A DNA stretch of 64,000 nucleotides from contig NZ_CP036263.1 in the NCBI RefSeq assembly GCF_007741515.1, positions 124,001 to 188,000 of the forward strand, given 5' to 3'. This DNA comes from Adhaeretor mobilis. GTDB taxonomy: Bacteria; Planctomycetota; Planctomycetia; Pirellulales; Lacipirellulaceae. Positions 1-7,825 of the stretch are shown one piece after another (position 1 is the first letter of the stretch; each line of letters begins with the position of its first letter). A program made the position numbers and the translations under genes. The notes under the pieces were generated by a model. The model had not been told where the DNA came from. It was given only the letters and a program-made list of their open reading frames with translations, and searched no databases.

Positions 1-1
1 C

Positions 2-1525
2 CGCACGATCGATGCGCAAGGCCTGGTTGTCATGCCGGGCGGCATCGACATGCACTGCCACATCGCCGGGCCGAAGGTCAATACGGCCCGCAAGATGCGC
101 CCCGAGGAAAAGCGCGCCTCGGAGGTCGTCCACCGAACTACCAACACACGCAGCGGCACGATGGGCAGCGTGCCCAGCACGTTCGCCACCGGTTACAAGT
201 ACGCCGGCCTGGGTTACACGACTGCTTTCGACGCGGCCATTCTGCCGCTAGGTGCCCGTCACGCGCACGAAGAGTTCGACGATACGCCCTGCATCGATAA
301 GGGCTTCTACGTGTTAATGGGAAATAACCACTACGTGATGAAAAGCATCGCGGAGAACGAGCCGCAAAAACTGAAAGCATTCATCGGTTGGCTACTTAAA
401 TCCACCAAAGGCTTCGCGCCGAAGCTCGTCAACCCGGGCGGCGTGGAGGTTTGGAAACAGAAGCAAGCCGGCAACGTACACGGGCTGGACTCTGAGGTCG
501 ACCACTTCAACGTCACTCCCCGACAGATCGTCAGCCAAGTGACCCAGGCCGCCAACGAGCTGGGTCTACCCCATCCGGTACACATACACTGCAACAATCT
601 CGGCATGCCGGGCAATTGGGAAACCACGCTCGAAACGATGAAGGCGCTGAACGGTCACAAGGGGCACCTCACGCACATCCAGTTCCACAGCTACGGCGGC
701 GGCGACGCGGACGAGAATACGTTTAACTCGAAAGTCACCCAGCTGGCCGAGTACGTCAACACGCACGACAACATTACCGTCGACGTCGGCCAGGTGCTGT
801 TCGGCGAGACGACCAGCATGACCGGCGATGGGCCGCTGGGGTACTTCCTTTCCAATGTGTACGGCGGCAAGTGGTACAGCGGCGACACCGAGATGGAAGC
901 CGGCTGCGGCATCACTCCAATCAAGTACAAGAACAAGAGTCTGGTGCACGCGCTGCAGTGGGCGATCGGCCTCGAATGGTACTTGCAGGTCGAAGACCCG
1001 TGGCGCGTGGTCATGAGCACCGACCACCCCAACGGCGGATCGTTCCTGGCGTACCCGCAGATCATCCGCTACCTGATGGATCGCCAGTACCGCAAAGATG
1101 TCATCAAGACGTGCCACCCGCGGGTGAAAGACCGTTGCACGCTCGGCGACATCGAGCGCGAGTACACGCTCAACGAGATCGCCATCATCACCCGCGCCGG
1201 CCCGGCGAGAATCCTCGGCCTAAAAAACAAGGGCCACCTCGCCCCCGGTGCCGACGCGGACATCACCGTCTACACGCCCCATGAGAACAAAGAAACGATG
1301 TTCGAGCTACCACGACTGGTGATTAAGGACGGCGAGATCATCGTCGACCAAGGCGACATGCGCGACCCGAGAAACGGTAAAACCCTGCACGTTCTGCCGG
1401 AGTATGACACCGGCGTGGAAACGGATATTCAAGCGTGGTTCGAGGAGTATTATTCGATTCAGTGGCGGAACTATCCGGTGGATGATAGTTACTTGCACAG
1501 GTCGGAAGTAGTGGCGGGGCGGTGA
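2..1525 (+). CDS. fhcA: Formylmethanofuran dehydrogenase subunit A (5' end outside window)
   Basis: Amidohydrolase-fold subunit of the formyltransferase/hydrolase (Fhc) complex, which interconverts formyl-methanofuran and formate in H4MPT-linked C1 metabolism. The frame is open from the window edge; the first visible Met is at 32, but conserved sequence (RTIDAQGLVV) precedes it, so roughly 60 N-terminal residues are missing. Visible metal-site motifs are DMHCH near the start, HPVHIHCNN and HLTHIQFHS in the middle, and STDHPNGGS about two thirds along. The C-terminus has the usual amidohydrolase ending, with GADADITVY and an IKDGEIIV strand. mobA, fhcC, moeA and fhcB follow, so this is part of one C1 locus. 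An insertion element begins 24 bp after the stop codon. fhcD is not visible and may lie upstream. Confidence 0.93.
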   Translation, partial: RTIDAQGLVVMPGGIDMHCHIAGPKVNTARKMRPEEKRASEVVHRTTNTRSGTMGSVPSTFATGYKYAGLGYTTAFDAAILPLGARHAHEEFDDTPCIDKGFYVLMGNNHYVMKSIAENEPQKLKAFIGWLLKSTKGFAPKLVNPGGVEVWKQKQAGNVHGLDSEVDHFNVTPRQIVSQVTQAANELGLPHPVHIHCNNLGMPGNWETTLETMKALNGHKGHLTHIQFHSYGGGDADENTFNSKVTQLAEYVNTHDNITVDVGQVLFGETTSMTGDGPLGYFLSNVYGGKWYSGDTEMEAGCGITPIKYKNKSLVHALQWAIGLEWYLQVEDPWRVVMSTDHPNGGSFLAYPQIIRYLMDRQYRKDVIKTCHPRVKDRCTLGDIEREYTLNEIAIITRAGPARILGLKNKGHLAPGADADITVYTPHENKETMFELPRLVIKDGEIIVDQGDMRDPRNGKTLHVLPEYDTGVETDIQAWFEEYYSIQWRNYPVDDSYLHRSEVVAGR

Positions 1526-1548
1526 AAGGGCAAGTAGGGTCCGCTGTG

Positions 1549-3089
1549 AGCTTGTGAATTATTCAGCTACCTACTCGGCAGCTAAGAATTTAGAATCGGT
1601 GACTGCTTTGATTCTAACATGCTTTGCGATGGAGGTTCTTGATGGAACGTACCACACAGACCGGCACGGCCCGTTTTCAGCGTGCTGAGCGACGACAGAT
1701 CGAGTTTCGCCCGCTCGCACTCGATCACTTGCTTGCTGAAGATCACGCAGCGCGACTGATTTGGGCCTACGTGGAAGGACTCGACCTGACGCTCTTGTAT
1801 CAGAAGATTAAGGCGGTGGATGGGAATGCTGGTCGCAATCCGATCGATCCAAAGATTCTCCTCTCGTTGTGGCTCTTCGCCACCGTCGAGGGAGTCACCT
1901 CCGCTCGTCGACTCGCTAAGCTCTGCCAAGAACACTTGGCTTACCTGTGGATCTGTGGCGAAGTGAGCGTGAATTACCATACGCTGAGCGACTTTCGCAC
2001 CCAACACCATGAGTTTCTCGACGACCTGCTCACTCAAAGCGTGGCCACGCTGCTGCACCAGGGACTCATTGAACTCAACAGCCTGGCCCAAGACGGGATG
2101 CGTGTTCGCGCATCGGCCAGTTCGAGTTCCTTCCGCAGGAAGCCCACCCTCGATGAATGCCTCGCCCAGGCGGAGCAACATCTGGAAACACTTCAGAGGG
2201 AGAGCGAAGAAGATGTCGGGGTTGAGAACCGTCGTGAACAGGCAGCACGGGTGCGTGCGGCTCGTGAGCGGCAGGAGCGTATTGAAGCGGCTTTAGAAGA
2301 GCGTGAAACGCTCGTTCCGAAAATGGAGCGTCGTAAGAAGGGTTCTGGTAGCGAAGCACGCGCTTCGACCACCGACCCCGAAGCACGCAAGATGAAGATG
2401 GCCGATGGGGGCTTTCGTCCGGCCTATAACGTACAGTTTGCGACGACGACCGATACGCTGGTGATTGCTGGTGTGGATGTGGTCAATGCGGGGACTGACG
2501 GTGGTCAGATGAAGCCCTTGATTGATCAACTTGAGCGGCGCTACCAGCAGGCTCCCGAGCAGTACCTGGCCGATGGGGGCTTCGTGAAGCTGGACGACAT
2601 TACTGCCCTTGAGCAGGCGGGTATCACAACGTACCTGCCGATCATGGAGCAAACACGTAAGGAGTCCAAGGGGATCGACCCGTTTGCTCCGGTGAAAGGC
2701 GATAGCGAAGAGGTCAAGCGGTGGCGTGCCCGGATGGGCACTTCCACAGCGAAAGAGATCTATCAGCAGCGCAGTGCGACTGCTGAGTTCCCCAACGCCG
2801 GCTGTCGGAATCGGGGGCTGGGTCAGTTCCCGGTTCGAGGGTTGCTGAAAGCCAGAGCGATCTGTTTATGGCAGGCACTAGCGCACAACTTCCAGAGAAC
2901 ACTTGATTTACGGCGGCAAGCGACCGGGTAAGCTTGTGATGATCAGGCAAGGATGCCAACGCCATCGGGTCGTCAGCATCCCAAGCAACTTTAGCAAACA
3001 GGGGTGTTTAACAACGACACAACCAACCTTTCAAGAAAGAACCCCCGAGCACTAGGACCTCAGGCCCGGTTGAGAAAAATTCACGGCCT
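1549..3089 (+). mobile_element. IS1182-like insertion sequence, complete
   Basis: A 1541-bp element with one transposase gene. Its ends are imperfect inverted repeats: AGCTTGTGAATTATTC on the left against AGGCCGTGAATTTTTC on the right strand. It is flanked by a direct repeat CTGTG (1544-1548 and 3090-3094), read as the target duplication. Removing one copy plus the element recreates a perfect palindrome, which supports these boundaries. If the duplication is really TGT, the ends shift by one base each. The transposase is intact, so the element may be active. Confidence 0.8.
1642..2931 (+). CDS. IS1182-family transposase
   Basis: DDE transposase, 429 residues from the ATG at 1642. That start is preferred because GGAGG (1631-1635) sits 6 nt upstream; an in-frame TTG at 1624 lies before this ribosome binding site. 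The N-terminal DUF772-like part has the pattern IEFRPLALDHLLAEDHAAR followed by NPIDPKILLSLWLFA. Acidic residues fit the catalytic triad: AQDGMRV, LADGGF and the late TAEF. A charged coiled segment lies between the first two. The C-terminus RGLLKARAICLWQALAHNF is typical of the family. No frameshift is seen. Confidence 0.9.
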   Translation: MERTTQTGTARFQRAERRQIEFRPLALDHLLAEDHAARLIWAYVEGLDLTLLYQKIKAVDGNAGRNPIDPKILLSLWLFATVEGVTSARRLAKLCQEHLAYLWICGEVSVNYHTLSDFRTQHHEFLDDLLTQSVATLLHQGLIELNSLAQDGMRVRASASSSSFRRKPTLDECLAQAEQHLETLQRESEEDVGVENRREQAARVRAARERQERIEAALEERETLVPKMERRKKGSGSEARASTTDPEARKMKMADGGFRPAYNVQFATTTDTLVIAGVDVVNAGTDGGQMKPLIDQLERRYQQAPEQYLADGGFVKLDDITALEQAGITTYLPIMEQTRKESKGIDPFAPVKGDSEEVKRWRARMGTSTAKEIYQQRSATAEFPNAGCRNRGLGQFPVRGLLKARAICLWQALAHNFQRTLDLRRQATG

Positions 3090-3180
3090 CTGTGCGGACC
3101 AGCGTGCTGGCTGGTATCTCTCCGGCACTCACCCCTAGTTCCGTCGCGACCATCGTTGCTCTTGGTCCGCACAGCGGACC

Positions 3181-3807
3181 CTACAGCCCCGCTACCCGCA
3201 ACGCCGCTTCATACTCCTCCGGCGTATTGCAATTCATTAAGCTCCGCAAATGCGAGTCAACCGTGTGCAGCTCTTCGACCGGCACTTCGCGCGTGTCACA
3301 TTCTTCAAACAAGAAGAACGGCCGCAGGCGATCCGCCGCGAGTAGCGCTTCAACATTGGGCAGCACACAAGTTCGATAAACGGCCGCCAAGGGATGGTGG
3401 AACTTTTGGTCCTTCGCCACAGCGATGTCGTGCTCGGTGTTGTCAATTTTGTGGAGTAACGCAAACAGCCGCTCCACGAATCCTGGCACCAGTAGTGGCA
3501 CGTCGCAGCTCGTGGCGTAGGCCGCTTCGATATTCTCAGGCAGCGCTAGTAGTCCCGCGGCTAGCCCTTCTAGCGGGCCGCGTCCGGGATTTTCGTCGTA
3601 GGTGATCGCGACGCCGCTAGGCAGTTCAGGCAACTCTTGTCCCACCGCTGCCACCACCACGATGTTTTCCGTCGGAACGACTTCCCCAACGATGCGCACC
3701 ACGCGCTGCAGCATCAGTTCTGGCCCGAAGGGCAGCAGCGCTTTCGCACTGCCCATGCGAGTCGATTTGCCTCCGCAGAGGACGATCGCGCCGTACTGGT
3801 TATCCAT
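3181..3807 (-). CDS. mobA: Molybdenum cofactor guanylyltransferase MobA
   Basis: Attaches GMP to molybdopterin to make the guanine dinucleotide cofactor used by DMSO-reductase-type Mo/W enzymes. The N-terminal nucleotide-binding signature is clear: IVLCGGKSTRMGSAKALLPFG. DENPGRGPLEGLAAGL and the metal-binding TSCDVPLL follow, as in MobA. About 208 residues, a normal length. The start at 3807 (MDNQYG) fits MobA better than the upstream ATG at 3825. The gene lies between fhcA and fhcC; with moeA two genes away this suggests cofactor supply to the Fhc complex. It is convergent with fhcA, and its stop lies in the right arm of the palindrome. Confidence 0.92.
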   Translation of the reverse strand: MDNQYGAIVLCGGKSTRMGSAKALLPFGPELMLQRVVRIVGEVVPTENIVVVAAVGQELPELPSGVAITYDENPGRGPLEGLAAGLLALPENIEAAYATSCDVPLLVPGFVERLFALLHKIDNTEHDIAVAKDQKFHHPLAAVYRTCVLPNVEALLAADRLRPFFLFEECDTREVPVEELHTVDSHLRSLMNCNTPEEYEAALRVAGL

Positions 3808-3846
3808 TCTTGTCTCCCGACACACATCACCCCAACTGAGTACAAA

Positions 3847-3932
3847 TTCTCGCGAAGGCGCTAAGACGCAAAGTTGGTTGTGGGGGTAATCCTACTGTGA
3901 AATCCCTTAGCGCCTTTGCGCCTTTGCGAGAG
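3847..3932. repeat. Inverted repeat in the mobA-fhcC divergent intergenic region
   Basis: Left arm 3847-3873 contains CTCGCGAAGGCGCTAAG. Right arm 3906-3932 is its complement with an extra 8-bp CAAAGGCG-type unit. A CTTAGCGCCTTTGCG motif of this kind recurs in planctomycete intergenic DNA as far as I recall. It lies in the divergent region that must hold the promoters of both mobA and fhcC. Function unknown. Confidence 0.65.
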
Positions 3933-3981
3933 CCAATTATTGTAGCTGTAGCAATCCTCCGCCACCCGTGCGACAAGCGTC

Positions 3982-4818
3982 ATGGCTCTCAAGCTTACCT
4001 ACATCGGCGAAACGACGGTCCCTGTCGAGATCGAAAACTTCACGCCTACCTGGGCGGTGGACAAGTCGCTTGACCAGATCAAGGCGTTTGAAATCTATCA
4101 CGGCAACAGAAAGTTGCCGCTGGCAGAGTTTTTTGATGTCGAAGGAGATTCGGCTGACCATTGCTTCGACTTCCATGGCGACCTGTCCGGCGTGCATTGG
4201 ATCGGTGCGCATATGGACTCTGGTGAGATCCACATTCACGGCAATGCAGGCCGGCATGTCGGTAGCGAGATGACCGGTGGCACGATTCACGTGCATGGCG
4301 ATGCCGGCGACTGGGTTGGCGCGGAAATGAAAGCCGGGCTCATTCACGTGCATGGTAACGCGGGCCACTTGGTCGGCGCGGCGTATCGTGGTTCTACAAA
4401 AGGGATGTGCGGCGGTACGATACTTGTGGATAGCAACGCTGGCAACGAGATCGGTCTCACCATGCGCCGCGGCACCATTGTTATCGGCGGCAACGCTGGC
4501 GATGTGATTGGCTTCAATATGATTGCCGGCACCGTGATTGTGCTCGGCGAAAGCGGCATTCGGCACGGCGCAGGCATGCGTCGCGGCACCATTGCTTTGC
4601 TTGGCGGCAACTCCCCGAAGAATCCACCGCCGAAGATGCTCCCTAGCTTCAAGTACGCTTGTACCGCTCAGCCGCAATTCGTGAGTTTGCTACTGCGAGA
4701 AATCCGTGCTCTTGATTTTGCAATCCCTGCTGAGTTGCTGGCCGCCCAGTACGATCTCTATCACGGCGACATGGTAGCGCTCGGCCGCGGCGAAGTGCTG
4801 GTGCGCCACGCGGCGTAA
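3982..4818 (+). CDS. fhcC: Formylmethanofuran dehydrogenase subunit C
   Basis: 278-residue right-handed beta-helix subunit of the Fhc complex, related to the C-terminal domain of glutamate synthase large subunit. The middle of the protein (about residues 75-215) is a run of imperfect repeats of the form GxxxGxxMxxGxIxVxGxAG; examples are HVGSEMTGGTIHVHGDAG and VGAEMKAGLIHVHGNAG. These stack as helix coils and hold the complex together in relatives. The N-terminus LTYIGETTVPVEIENFTP is typical. The gene is divergent from mobA and convergent with moeA, separated by a strong hairpin. Confidence 0.93.
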   Translation: MALKLTYIGETTVPVEIENFTPTWAVDKSLDQIKAFEIYHGNRKLPLAEFFDVEGDSADHCFDFHGDLSGVHWIGAHMDSGEIHIHGNAGRHVGSEMTGGTIHVHGDAGDWVGAEMKAGLIHVHGNAGHLVGAAYRGSTKGMCGGTILVDSNAGNEIGLTMRRGTIVIGGNAGDVIGFNMIAGTVIVLGESGIRHGAGMRRGTIALLGGNSPKNPPPKMLPSFKYACTAQPQFVSLLLREIRALDFAIPAELLAAQYDLYHGDMVALGRGEVLVRHAA

Positions 4819-4824
4819 GGCGAA

Positions 4825-4905
4825 GGTAGGGTATCGTCGAGTGGAGCGAGGCGTACCATGAATCCTGTGTTCGGTATGCCTCGCTCCACTCGGCAGTACC
4901 CTACC
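4825..4905. terminator. Large hairpin between convergent fhcC and moeA
   Basis: Left arm 4825-4857 and right arm 4873-4905 are 33-nt near-complementary arms, with the core GAGTGGAGCGAGGC facing GCCTCGCTCCACTC, around a 15-nt loop. It starts 7 nt after the fhcC stop and ends 7 nt before the moeA stop. That position suggests a bidirectional terminator. Its length also fits a MITE- or REP-like palindrome. No T-tract follows. Confidence 0.65.
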
Positions 4906-4911
4906 CCCACT

Positions 4912-6186
4912 TCAGTCGTACAAGAACACACCGACCTCAGTCCCCTCGTCGTAGCCTTCACTGTCGGCTGGAATCACGACAAAACCATCGGCCCGTGTGG
5001 TGCTACTCAAGACCGAGGAACCGCTATTTGTGATCGGTTCAACCCAGCTGTTCTTGGGATTGAACGCCACTCGCGCGTACACAAGACGGCCCAAGGGAGA
5101 CATGAGTTTGCTGGCCACTGTTCCTTGCACGGAACGGTACGGCCAATTTGCGCTGCGCCCGCCGAGTTGGCGAATCGCACGGCCAGCGAAAAAATCATAA
5201 GCGCACAAGCACGATACTGGATTGCCCGGCAGCAGAATCACAAGCCGGCCATCAAGCGTGCCCATGCCAGTCGGGCTCCCTGGGCGCATGTGAATGCCGT
5301 GGATGCCTAGCTCCCCGTGTTCCGCTAGTAGTGTCGGTGCGTAGTCTTCCTGGCCGACGCTCGAACCGCCTGACACGAGTATGACTTCCGCATCAGATTT
5401 CAATGCGGCGAGAATCGCGTCGCGATCATCGGGCACGAGATCAGGACCAGATGTCATACCGCCATCGCGATTTACGAGTGCAGCAAGCATCGGCCCGTTC
5501 GCATCGGCGATCTGGCAGCCCGCTGGGGTTGTGCCGGTGGGAAGCAATTCGTTGCCGGTAATCACAATTCGTACGCGGGGACGCTGCACAACCTTGACCG
5601 CCGGGCAGCCAATCGAAGAGAGCACACCCACGTCTTGCGCTCGTAGCTGCCGGCCTGCTTGGAAAACTTCAGTGCCGGCGGTTATGTCCTCCCCAATCGT
5701 ACCGACATGTTTGCCGGCAGCGATCTCATCCAGCACGAACAGTTGAGAATCGTGGAATTCACACCGCTCAGCCGGCAGCACCGCATCGGCACCGGCGGGC
5801 AGGGGCGCGCCGGTCATGATGCGCACTGCTTGACCAGGAGCGACTTCCCCAGCAAACGCCTCGCCCGGGAAGCAATCTCCGATAATCTCTAGACGCAAGC
5901 GATTTTCAGAGCCTGCTCCCCGCGTGTTTTCCGCGTGCAGCGCAAAACCATCCATCATCGCCCGCCGAAACTGCGGCACATCGACCGTGCTGTTCACGTT
6001 TTCCGCAAGCACTCGACCCGCTGCATCACTTAGCGAGATCAATTCTTGCATCAGTTCAGTAGTCGACGGACAGTGTTCATCGAGCCAAGCGAGTGCTTGC
6101 TGGACGGTTGATCGCACAGCGAATCCGCGCATGCGCACGTCTGCATTGGGGTGGGCGGCATTGGGGTGAGTATTTGAAGAACGCAT
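4912..6186 (-). CDS. moeA: Molybdopterin molybdenumtransferase MoeA
   Basis: Inserts molybdate into adenylylated molybdopterin. About 424 residues from the ATG at 6186. A longer frame reaches 6303 but would overlap the divergent fhcB, and another Met exists near 6131. Conserved parts appear in order: PQFRRAMMDGFALHA (substrate loop), VRIMTGAPLPAGADAV, the MPT-binding-type segment with VSGGSSVGQEDY, then MGTLDGRLVILLPGNPVSC. The C-terminal domain is intact. The gene is divergent from fhcB with about 100 bp between, and sits next to fhcC. A MoCo gene pair inside an fhc locus suggests the cofactor is needed there. Confidence 0.93.
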   Translation of the reverse strand: MRSSNTHPNAAHPNADVRMRGFAVRSTVQQALAWLDEHCPSTTELMQELISLSDAAGRVLAENVNSTVDVPQFRRAMMDGFALHAENTRGAGSENRLRLEIIGDCFPGEAFAGEVAPGQAVRIMTGAPLPAGADAVLPAERCEFHDSQLFVLDEIAAGKHVGTIGEDITAGTEVFQAGRQLRAQDVGVLSSIGCPAVKVVQRPRVRIVITGNELLPTGTTPAGCQIADANGPMLAALVNRDGGMTSGPDLVPDDRDAILAALKSDAEVILVSGGSSVGQEDYAPTLLAEHGELGIHGIHMRPGSPTGMGTLDGRLVILLPGNPVSCLCAYDFFAGRAIRQLGGRSANWPYRSVQGTVASKLMSPLGRLVYARVAFNPKNSWVEPITNSGSSVLSSTTRADGFVVIPADSEGYDEGTEVGVFLYD

Positions 6187-6290
6187 AGATGATTGGCTTG
6201 TGTAGTCGGCTGGGTTCGAGTTAGCTATGATAGTCGATATGCGCGATCCAAGTAGCCCGCGAGCTACTTTCATCGAATTGAGATATTCAA

Positions 6291-7619
6291 TTGTCCGTGA
6301 CAAAAACCCACCACGATGTTGCCTGCACTGTCTGCGGTTGCGTTTGCGATGATATCTCTTTGGAAGTGCGCGATAACCAAATTGTCTCGCACAAGAATCT
6401 TTGCACCCTAGGCGAACCAGCGTTCTTAGAACTCACCGACGCTGCGTCATTGGTTTCTCACAAGAAGCAGCTCCCGGCGCAAACCTTGGGGTTAGAAGAG
6501 AAACTACAGTGCGCCGCCGAAATCCTCGCGAACAGCCGCGCACCACTGGTCTACGGTATGTCGCGCAGTAGCACGCCCGGCCATCGAGCGGCGGTTCGCC
6601 TGGCAGACAAATTGGGCGCCGTGATCGACACCACCGCCTCGACTTGCCACGCAGCATCGATCATGGCCTTGCAGCAGGTGGGCGAGAGCACCGCCAGCTT
6701 GGGCGAAGTGCGGCATCGTAGCGACTTGGTCATCTACTGGGGAAGCAATCCGCTAGTGAGTCACCCACGCCACATCGAACGCTTTGTCGACGCTCCCGGC
6801 CAGTTCATTCCCGGTGGTCGTAAGGATCGCAAGCTCATCGTCGTTGATACTGAGAAAACAAAGACGGCAGAGTTGGCAGACATTTTCATTCAGGTGGAAC
6901 CGGGCGGCGACTTTGAACTGCTTTGCGCCTTAAGAATGCTCACCCAAGGCAAACCACTCGGGGTCGGTGGCCCCATTCACACCAACCAACCCTCGACGTC
7001 AGTCGGGGGATCAATCGGGGGAGTCGAACTCGAACAGATCGAACACTTAGCCAAACTGCTGCGAACCTGCCACTACGGCGCAGTCTTTTTTGGATTTGGC
7101 ATCACGCACACGAGCGTCCCCCACGCCACGATCGAAGCACTACTGCAACTTGTCACCGAGCTCAACGACCACACTCGCTTCATCGCTCGGCGCATGCGCA
7201 TTCCGGGCGACGTATCTGGCGCGGACAGCGTGCTCACTTGGCAAACCGGTTTTCCCTTCGGCGTCAATTTGGCCCGCGGCTATCCGCGTTACAACCCGGG
7301 CGAGTACACAGCCGGCAGCTTACTCGAACGCAAAGAGGTCGATGCCGTGGTGATTGTCGGCAGCGAGGGTGTCGCGAAACTGTCGCCCTCGGAGCAGGAA
7401 TATCTAAAAACGGTTCCCACAATTGTGCTCGACTATCCTGGCAGGGAATGTTCCTTTCAGCCGACGGTCCAGTTTACGACCGGCGTGTATGGTCTACACT
7501 ACGAGGGAACGGCCTACCGTATGGATGAAGTCCCCATTCCACTACGTGCCGTCTTGCAAAGCGACCTGCCCAGCGACGAACAGGTGCTGCAGGGGATTCT
7601 AGAGCGGGTACTAAATTAG
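6291..7619 (+). CDS. fhcB: Formylmethanofuran dehydrogenase subunit B
   Basis: 442 residues from a TTG start at 6291; a GTG at 6297 is the alternative. It resembles the pterin-binding catalytic subunit FwdB/FmdB of methanogens. The N-terminus has ACTVCGCVCDDI followed by NLCTLGEPAF, giving C12, C15, C19 and C38, a CX2CX3CX18C arrangement suited to one [4Fe-4S] cluster. TTASTCHAAS places Cys119 where methanogen FwdB has its Mo/W cysteine ligand. GSNPLVSHPRH and an extended pterin-domain fold follow. From memory, Methylobacterium FhcB lacks cluster and pterin, so these residues are notable. Divergent from moeA; dispersed repeats follow the stop. Confidence 0.9.
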   Translation: MSVTKTHHDVACTVCGCVCDDISLEVRDNQIVSHKNLCTLGEPAFLELTDAASLVSHKKQLPAQTLGLEEKLQCAAEILANSRAPLVYGMSRSSTPGHRAAVRLADKLGAVIDTTASTCHAASIMALQQVGESTASLGEVRHRSDLVIYWGSNPLVSHPRHIERFVDAPGQFIPGGRKDRKLIVVDTEKTKTAELADIFIQVEPGGDFELLCALRMLTQGKPLGVGGPIHTNQPSTSVGGSIGGVELEQIEHLAKLLRTCHYGAVFFGFGITHTSVPHATIEALLQLVTELNDHTRFIARRMRIPGDVSGADSVLTWQTGFPFGVNLARGYPRYNPGEYTAGSLLERKEVDAVVIVGSEGVAKLSPSEQEYLKTVPTIVLDYPGRECSFQPTVQFTTGVYGLHYEGTAYRMDEVPIPLRAVLQSDLPSDEQVLQGILERVLN

Positions 7620-7638
7620 TCATTCCGATAGCGCCTCC

Positions 7639-7793
7639 CCTCGTACCCACACTCCTGAGTGGGGACGCGATATCCAACCATTCCCGCCGCGAAATCGCAA
7701 TCGCAACGGCATGATCTGTGTTACCCGCGACACTTGCGGTTTCGCCGTAGTTTAAATCTGAGTCCCTTCCCGCGTGGGAACGTGGGAACGAGG
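7639..7793. repeat. Degenerate palindromic element, copy 1 of a dispersed family
   Basis: Left arm 7639-7669 (CCTCGTACCCACACTCCTGA, then GTGGGGACGCG) and right arm 7764-7793 (ends GTGGGAACGAGGT) match in inverted orientation. Both resemble the better-preserved element at 17321-17459. It fills most of the gap between fhcB and putA. Confidence 0.6.
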
Positions 7794-7825
7794 TCAGCGA
7801 GACTTAACCACCCCTTGAAAGACAC

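Larger units (their letters stand above)
1534..3184. repeat. Long intergenic palindrome split by the insertion element
   Basis: Left arm 1534-1548 (GTAGGGTCCGCTGTG) continues after the insertion at 3095-3101. Together they are the exact reverse complement of the 22-bp right arm at 3163-3184. Joining the flanks at the duplicated CTGTG restores a 22-bp perfect stem with a loop of about 61 nt between the convergent genes fhcA and mobA. The right arm overlaps the mobA stop codon. A related core, GGTCCGCATCGCGGACC, occurs at 17471-17487, so this is a dispersed palindromic family. A role as bidirectional terminator is inferred. Confidence 0.8.

Noticed and set aside
3092..3605. Plus-strand frames opposite mobA
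   Set aside because: They are antisense to a well-supported gene and show no conserved motifs.
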